A DNA stretch of 64,000 bases, taken from JAWKUK01 sp964402175. GTDB lineage: Bacteria > Planctomycetota > UBA1135 > GCA-002686595. Every line of letters starts with the position of its first letter. Within the stretch, counting starts at the first letter, position 1. Position numbers and translations under genes: made by a program. The notes beneath the pieces were generated by a model. That model was not told the origin of the DNA and ran no database searches. It was given only the letters and a program-made list of their open reading frames with translations. Location: NCBI GenBank assembly GCA_964402175.1, contig CAYOBN010000005.1, forward strand, positions 43,608 through 107,607, given 5' to 3'. Shown piece after piece: positions 61,162 through 64,000 of the stretch.

Positions 61162-63411
61162 TCAATCGCGCACGACGATGGCCTCCGTCGTCGAGCCGAT
61201 GCGCAGCTCGCCGAGGTCGCGGGTCTCACCCGCGACGAGGGGCGGGAAGGCCACGCCTACGACCACGCCGCTCGGGCGAGAGGTGTACAGCACGTACTCA
61301 CCCGCGGGCAGATCGCTCACGGTGAAGCTCCCGTCCGCGGCCACGGGCAGGCGCACGGACACGATGTGGTGCAAGGACGCGATGATCGAGTCGAGGGCCG
61401 TGGGGTTGCCGCCCTCGAGATCGATGAAGCGTCCGGTGAGGCGCGCCCGCGGGGCGTTCGCTCCTTCCACCGTGTGGTCGCGCACACCTTCCCAGGGCCC
61501 GTCGATGACAAACGACGCAACGGGCATCTGGGTCGCTTGCGCGCCCGGCGGCAGGTCCACGATCCGAACGCGCACGGGACCACCGGGGTCGCGCTCGAAG
61601 CGTACGAGACCCTCTGCATCGGTGTAGAGCAGCTCGGCGAACTTGCGCTCCGATTCGGTGTCCGCAAGCTCTGCGATCACCCGCCAGCCGGTGAGCAGCT
61701 CGCCGGTTTCGTCCGAGAGCCGCAGGGTGCCGAGCCCATGAGCGCTGAGCTGGAGCTCGCGCTCGATCCGCTCGCCCGCAGCCAAATCGAGCGCGACTGA
61801 CGCGGTCTGCTGGTCTGCGCCGCTGCCGAAGCTCGCCCAGAGAACATCCCGACCGAGCCTTGCCGTCGCAATCGAAAAGCTGCCGTCGCGCTCGGAGAAG
61901 GTGTGCTCGTGATCGAGTCGGTTCTCCTGGTGTTCGAGCCACAGGCGAGCTCCGGCGACGGGCTGACCGAGTGCGTCCTTGACGACGCCGTGGATCTCGG
62001 GCGCACGCTGGAGGGCGATCGGCTGTGGCAGGCTGTGGTGACCGGCGTTCGGGAAAGCCAGCTCGAGCTCACGACCGATGTGGCCGGGCGCTGCGACCTT
62101 GATTTGGCGGACACCCGCCATCAGGCGGGCTGCGGTGAACGCTCCGTTTGCGTCGGTCTCCGCGAACTCCGTGCGGACTTGGCGCCAATGTCCCGGACCG
62201 ACGGACTCGCGCAGCGATCCGCCGGAGTCGATCCAGATGCGGGCACCGGGCAGGGGCTCGCCGTTCTCGGAGACGACGTGGCCGGTGAGCGTCAGCTCCG
62301 GTTCGCTCAGTTCGATGCGGACCTCGCGCGCGGTCTCGGCGTCGAGCTCGACGAAGTGGAAGTGGCGCACGGCGCGCCCGAACGCACCCAGTGCGAGGGC
62401 GCACACCGGTCCACCGCCCGCCTGCAGCGGCTCTCGGAGGGCCTCGCTGGGCAGATCGAAGTTCGCGGACCCATCCGGCCCCGTTGCGGCGCGCGCGAGC
62501 TCTTCGAAGTTCTTGCCGAGCGCGCGCACGATGCCGCCCGCGAGCGGTTTGTCCCCGTCGTGTACGACCACACGCAGGACCGCTGAGGACGTCGGAGTGT
62601 CGTCTTCCAGGGGCGCGTCCGTCGGAGGCGCGTCGATCGAGCGGCGCGCCGGCGTGAGCACTGTCAGCGGGGTCGCCGGTGCCAGCTGCACGAAGGGCAC
62701 CCACGCTGGAGTCGGCTCAGCATCCGCTGCCTGGGGCTCCACGTCTGCTGCGCGCCAGAGCGTCGCCACGCTGACGCTCACCGCGACCGCCGCGACCGTG
62801 AACCAAGCGAGCGCTGGCGCGCTGAGGGGAGGCGACGCGCTCGGCGGCGGCGCCGCTTCGAGCGGCGGGAACAGTGCGATCGCCCAGGCTGCGCGCGACC
62901 CGTAGCGGCGGTCCATGCGGCGGCGCAGGAAACTCAATCCCTCCGCGTGGTCGGACTTCACGGTGCCGAGCGGGATCCGCAGTCGCTCGGCGATCTCCTG
63001 CAGCTTCAAGCCTTCGGCGTACCGCAGCCAGAGCACCTCACGGCGGCGGCCTACGAGGCCCGCGAGGGCGTCCTCGAGGCTAGCGATCGCGGCGCTTCGG
63101 TCGGCCTCGCTCGCGGCGGGCGCGGTGGCGAGGTGCTCGATGTCCTCCCGCCGCTTCGCCTCGTACCGGCGCCGCGCCGCGATGCGCCGTGTCAGCGTGG
63201 CGAGCCAGGCGCCGGGTCGCGTGATCCCCTGGGTCGCGAGGGCGGCGTGCCAGGCGTCCTGCACGACGTCGTCCGCATCCCCGGGGTCGCCGACGAGCCG
63301 CCGCGCGAGGCGGCGCAGCGCCGCATCGAGCTCGGGGTCGTAACCCACGCGCTCGCGCAGCTCTGCGCGGGCCTCCTTGGGTCGGGCGCCGGGGGGGACG
63401 GGGTCGATCAT
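61162..63411 (-). CDS. Membrane-tethered ECF sigma factor with carboxypeptidase-regulatory-like ectodomain
   Basis: A 749-residue single protein. Residues ~25-80 are sigma region 2 (LRRLARRLVGDPGDADDVVQDAWHAAL; TRPGAWLATLTRRIAARRRY). Residues ~108-165 are region 4 with its helix-turn-helix (VLWLRYAEGLKLQEIAERLRIPLGTVKSDH). After a Pro-rich linker (about 180-197) there is one TM helix (LAWFTVAAVAVSVSVATLW, about 201-219). The remaining ~530 residues are extracytoplasmic: repeated CarboxypepD_reg-type beta-sandwiches (LTGHVVSENGEPLPGARIWI, IHGVVKDALGQPVAGARLWL, others). No separate anti-sigma factor is encoded beside it, so the ectodomain may replace one. The ATG 63411 is the first in frame. 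The chorismate mutase gene follows. Planctomycete ECFs with long C-terminal extensions are known as a group; the signal is unknown. Confidence 0.9.
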   Translation of the reverse strand: MIDPVPPGARPKEARAELRERVGYDPELDAALRRLARRLVGDPGDADDVVQDAWHAALATQGITRPGAWLATLTRRIAARRRYEAKRREDIEHLATAPAASEADRSAAIASLEDALAGLVGRRREVLWLRYAEGLKLQEIAERLRIPLGTVKSDHAEGLSFLRRRMDRRYGSRAAWAIALFPPLEAAPPPSASPPLSAPALAWFTVAAVAVSVSVATLWRAADVEPQAADAEPTPAWVPFVQLAPATPLTVLTPARRSIDAPPTDAPLEDDTPTSSAVLRVVVHDGDKPLAGGIVRALGKNFEELARAATGPDGSANFDLPSEALREPLQAGGGPVCALALGAFGRAVRHFHFVELDAETAREVRIELSEPELTLTGHVVSENGEPLPGARIWIDSGGSLRESVGPGHWRQVRTEFAETDANGAFTAARLMAGVRQIKVAAPGHIGRELELAFPNAGHHSLPQPIALQRAPEIHGVVKDALGQPVAGARLWLEHQENRLDHEHTFSERDGSFSIATARLGRDVLWASFGSGADQQTASVALDLAAGERIERELQLSAHGLGTLRLSDETGELLTGWRVIAELADTESERKFAELLYTDAEGLVRFERDPGGPVRVRIVDLPPGAQATQMPVASFVIDGPWEGVRDHTVEGANAPRARLTGRFIDLEGGNPTALDSIIASLHHIVSVRLPVAADGSFTVSDLPAGEYVLYTSRPSGVVVGVAFPPLVAGETRDLGELRIGSTTEAIVVRD

Positions 63412-63448
63412 GGCAGGGCTGAGCAGCGTAGCGTTCGGAGTCCGGCCG

Positions 63449-63536
63449 CTGGCAGCTCCAGTTTCTCTCGGCTCGGGGCCCGGATTGCTGGAGGCCCCGC
63501 GCGGGTGCCGCCCTAGGATCCCGGGCTGGCAGCTCC
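63449..63536. repeat. Direct repeat CTGGCAGCTCC in the divergent sigma/lipoprotein gap
   Basis: Two identical 11-bp copies, 63449-63459 and 63526-63536, spaced 77 bp start to start, inside the 149-bp region that must hold both divergent promoters. A regulator site or promoter element is possible; chance is not excluded in GC-rich DNA. Confidence 0.3.
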
Positions 63537-63560
63537 CGTAACCCCCATCGAACCCCTCCT

Positions 63561-63956
63561 GTGCGCGCCCCGATCCTCCTCCGCCTCGCCCTCGCCGCCC
63601 CCCTCGTCCTCGGCCTCGCCGCCTGCGGTGGAGGTGATGACGTCGACACCTACGCGGCCCAGCAGGTCACCCTGATGGGCGACTTCGCCGCCGTCCTCGC
63701 CAAGGTCAAGGACAAGTCCTCGGCCGAGAGCCAGCGCTCCGCGCTGGAGTCGGTCGTCGCGAAGATGACCGCCCTGAAGGCGAAGCTGGACGCCCTGCCG
63801 GCCGACCAGCGGGAGCCCAGCAAGGAGCAGCAGGCCAAGATGGAGCCCGAGATGAAGGCGGCGCTCCAAGGGCTGATGCAGGAGATGATGCGCATCGGGC
63901 AGGACGAGGGCGTGATGGCGGTCCTTCAGCCCGTGCTCGAGAAGATGCCGCAGTGA
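63561..63956 (+). CDS. Small helical lipoprotein of unknown function
   Basis: A 131-residue predicted lipoprotein starting at GTG 63561. The signal peptide ends in a lipobox (LVLGLAACGGGDD), giving a lipidated Cys about residue 22. The mature part is charged and helical, rich in Lys, Glu, Met and Ala (FAAVLAKVKDKSSAESQRSALESVVAKMTALKAKL), suggesting a helical hairpin or coiled coil. I recognise no family. It is divergent from the sigma-factor gene across a 149-bp gap that holds two copies of CTGGCAGCTCC (63449-63459 and 63526-63536). Confidence 0.75.
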   Translation: MRAPILLRLALAAPLVLGLAACGGGDDVDTYAAQQVTLMGDFAAVLAKVKDKSSAESQRSALESVVAKMTALKAKLDALPADQREPSKEQQAKMEPEMKAALQGLMQEMMRIGQDEGVMAVLQPVLEKMPQ

Positions 63957-64000
63957 CGGGTTGAGCGTCGAACGGTACCAGGTACGACTTGGCGGTGAGG

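Overview
The window reads as a chromosomal segment of a high-GC member of the Planctomycetota. The evidence is the gene content: a DUF1501 protein paired with a giant cytochrome/WD40/DUF1549/DUF1553 protein, several sulfatase-fold enzymes, a DUF6288-like protein, many secreted beta-sandwich and HEAT-repeat proteins, and an ECF sigma factor fused to a membrane-anchored ectodomain. Starts are often GTG and Shine-Dalgarno sequences are weak. I see no rRNA, tRNA, transposase, integrase, phage gene or CRISPR array. The assignment rests on architectures I recognise, and the genus is not determined.

Layout. 1-5.2 kb (+): end of a DUF3352-like protein, a DUF374 acyltransferase, a DUF72 protein and a secreted subtilase. 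5.2-12.8 kb: an MFS transporter (-), a secreted beta-helix protein (+), a membrane protein (-), an L-rhamnose mutarotase (+), a DUF2809-MATE fusion (-) and a DUF2256/DUF3253 protein (+). 13.2-27.1 kb (+): the DUF1501/PSCyt pair, a metallophosphoesterase-like secreted protein, a PDZ/DUF6288/HEAT protein, and a broken sigma-factor start running into a membrane-anchored carboxypeptidase-regulatory-like protein. 27.2-31.5 kb (-): an oligopeptidase B and beta-lactamase-fold hydrolase operon. 31.6-36.4 kb: a nitroreductase, a CheW/CZB protein, a DUF2270 protein, and a FIST sensor with a hybrid histidine kinase. 36.5-42.2 kb (-): a Thr-type sulfatase-fold lipoprotein and 2-oxoacid:ferredoxin oxidoreductase korAB. 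42.6-46.5 kb (+): a second large carboxypeptidase-regulatory-like protein and a compositionally odd orphan. 46.8-57.6 kb (-): glnA, dapF, a secreted amidase, an HflC/HflK-type SPFH pair, a second Thr-type sulfatase-fold protein and a HEAT/VWA protein. 57.9-60.8 kb (+): a di-heme peroxidase and a PQQ-propeller protein. 60.8-63.4 kb (-): a membrane-tethered ECF sigma factor and a chorismate mutase. The window closes with a small lipoprotein (+).

How the genes fit together. Most of the window encodes envelope and secreted functions (proteolysis, phosphate/sulfate ester chemistry, heme redox proteins) plus signal transduction. Core metabolism is limited to korAB, glnA, dapF and a chorismate mutase. 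The most interesting theme is a family of large membrane-anchored proteins with carboxypeptidase-regulatory-like ectodomains. One copy (61162-63411) carries a full N-terminal ECF sigma factor. A second (24451-27074) has only the first ~40 residues of a sigma factor before a frame change into the same TM/ectodomain layout. A third (42556-45456) has no sigma part. This suggests membrane-tethered sigma factors that can decay into, or arise from, free ectodomains.
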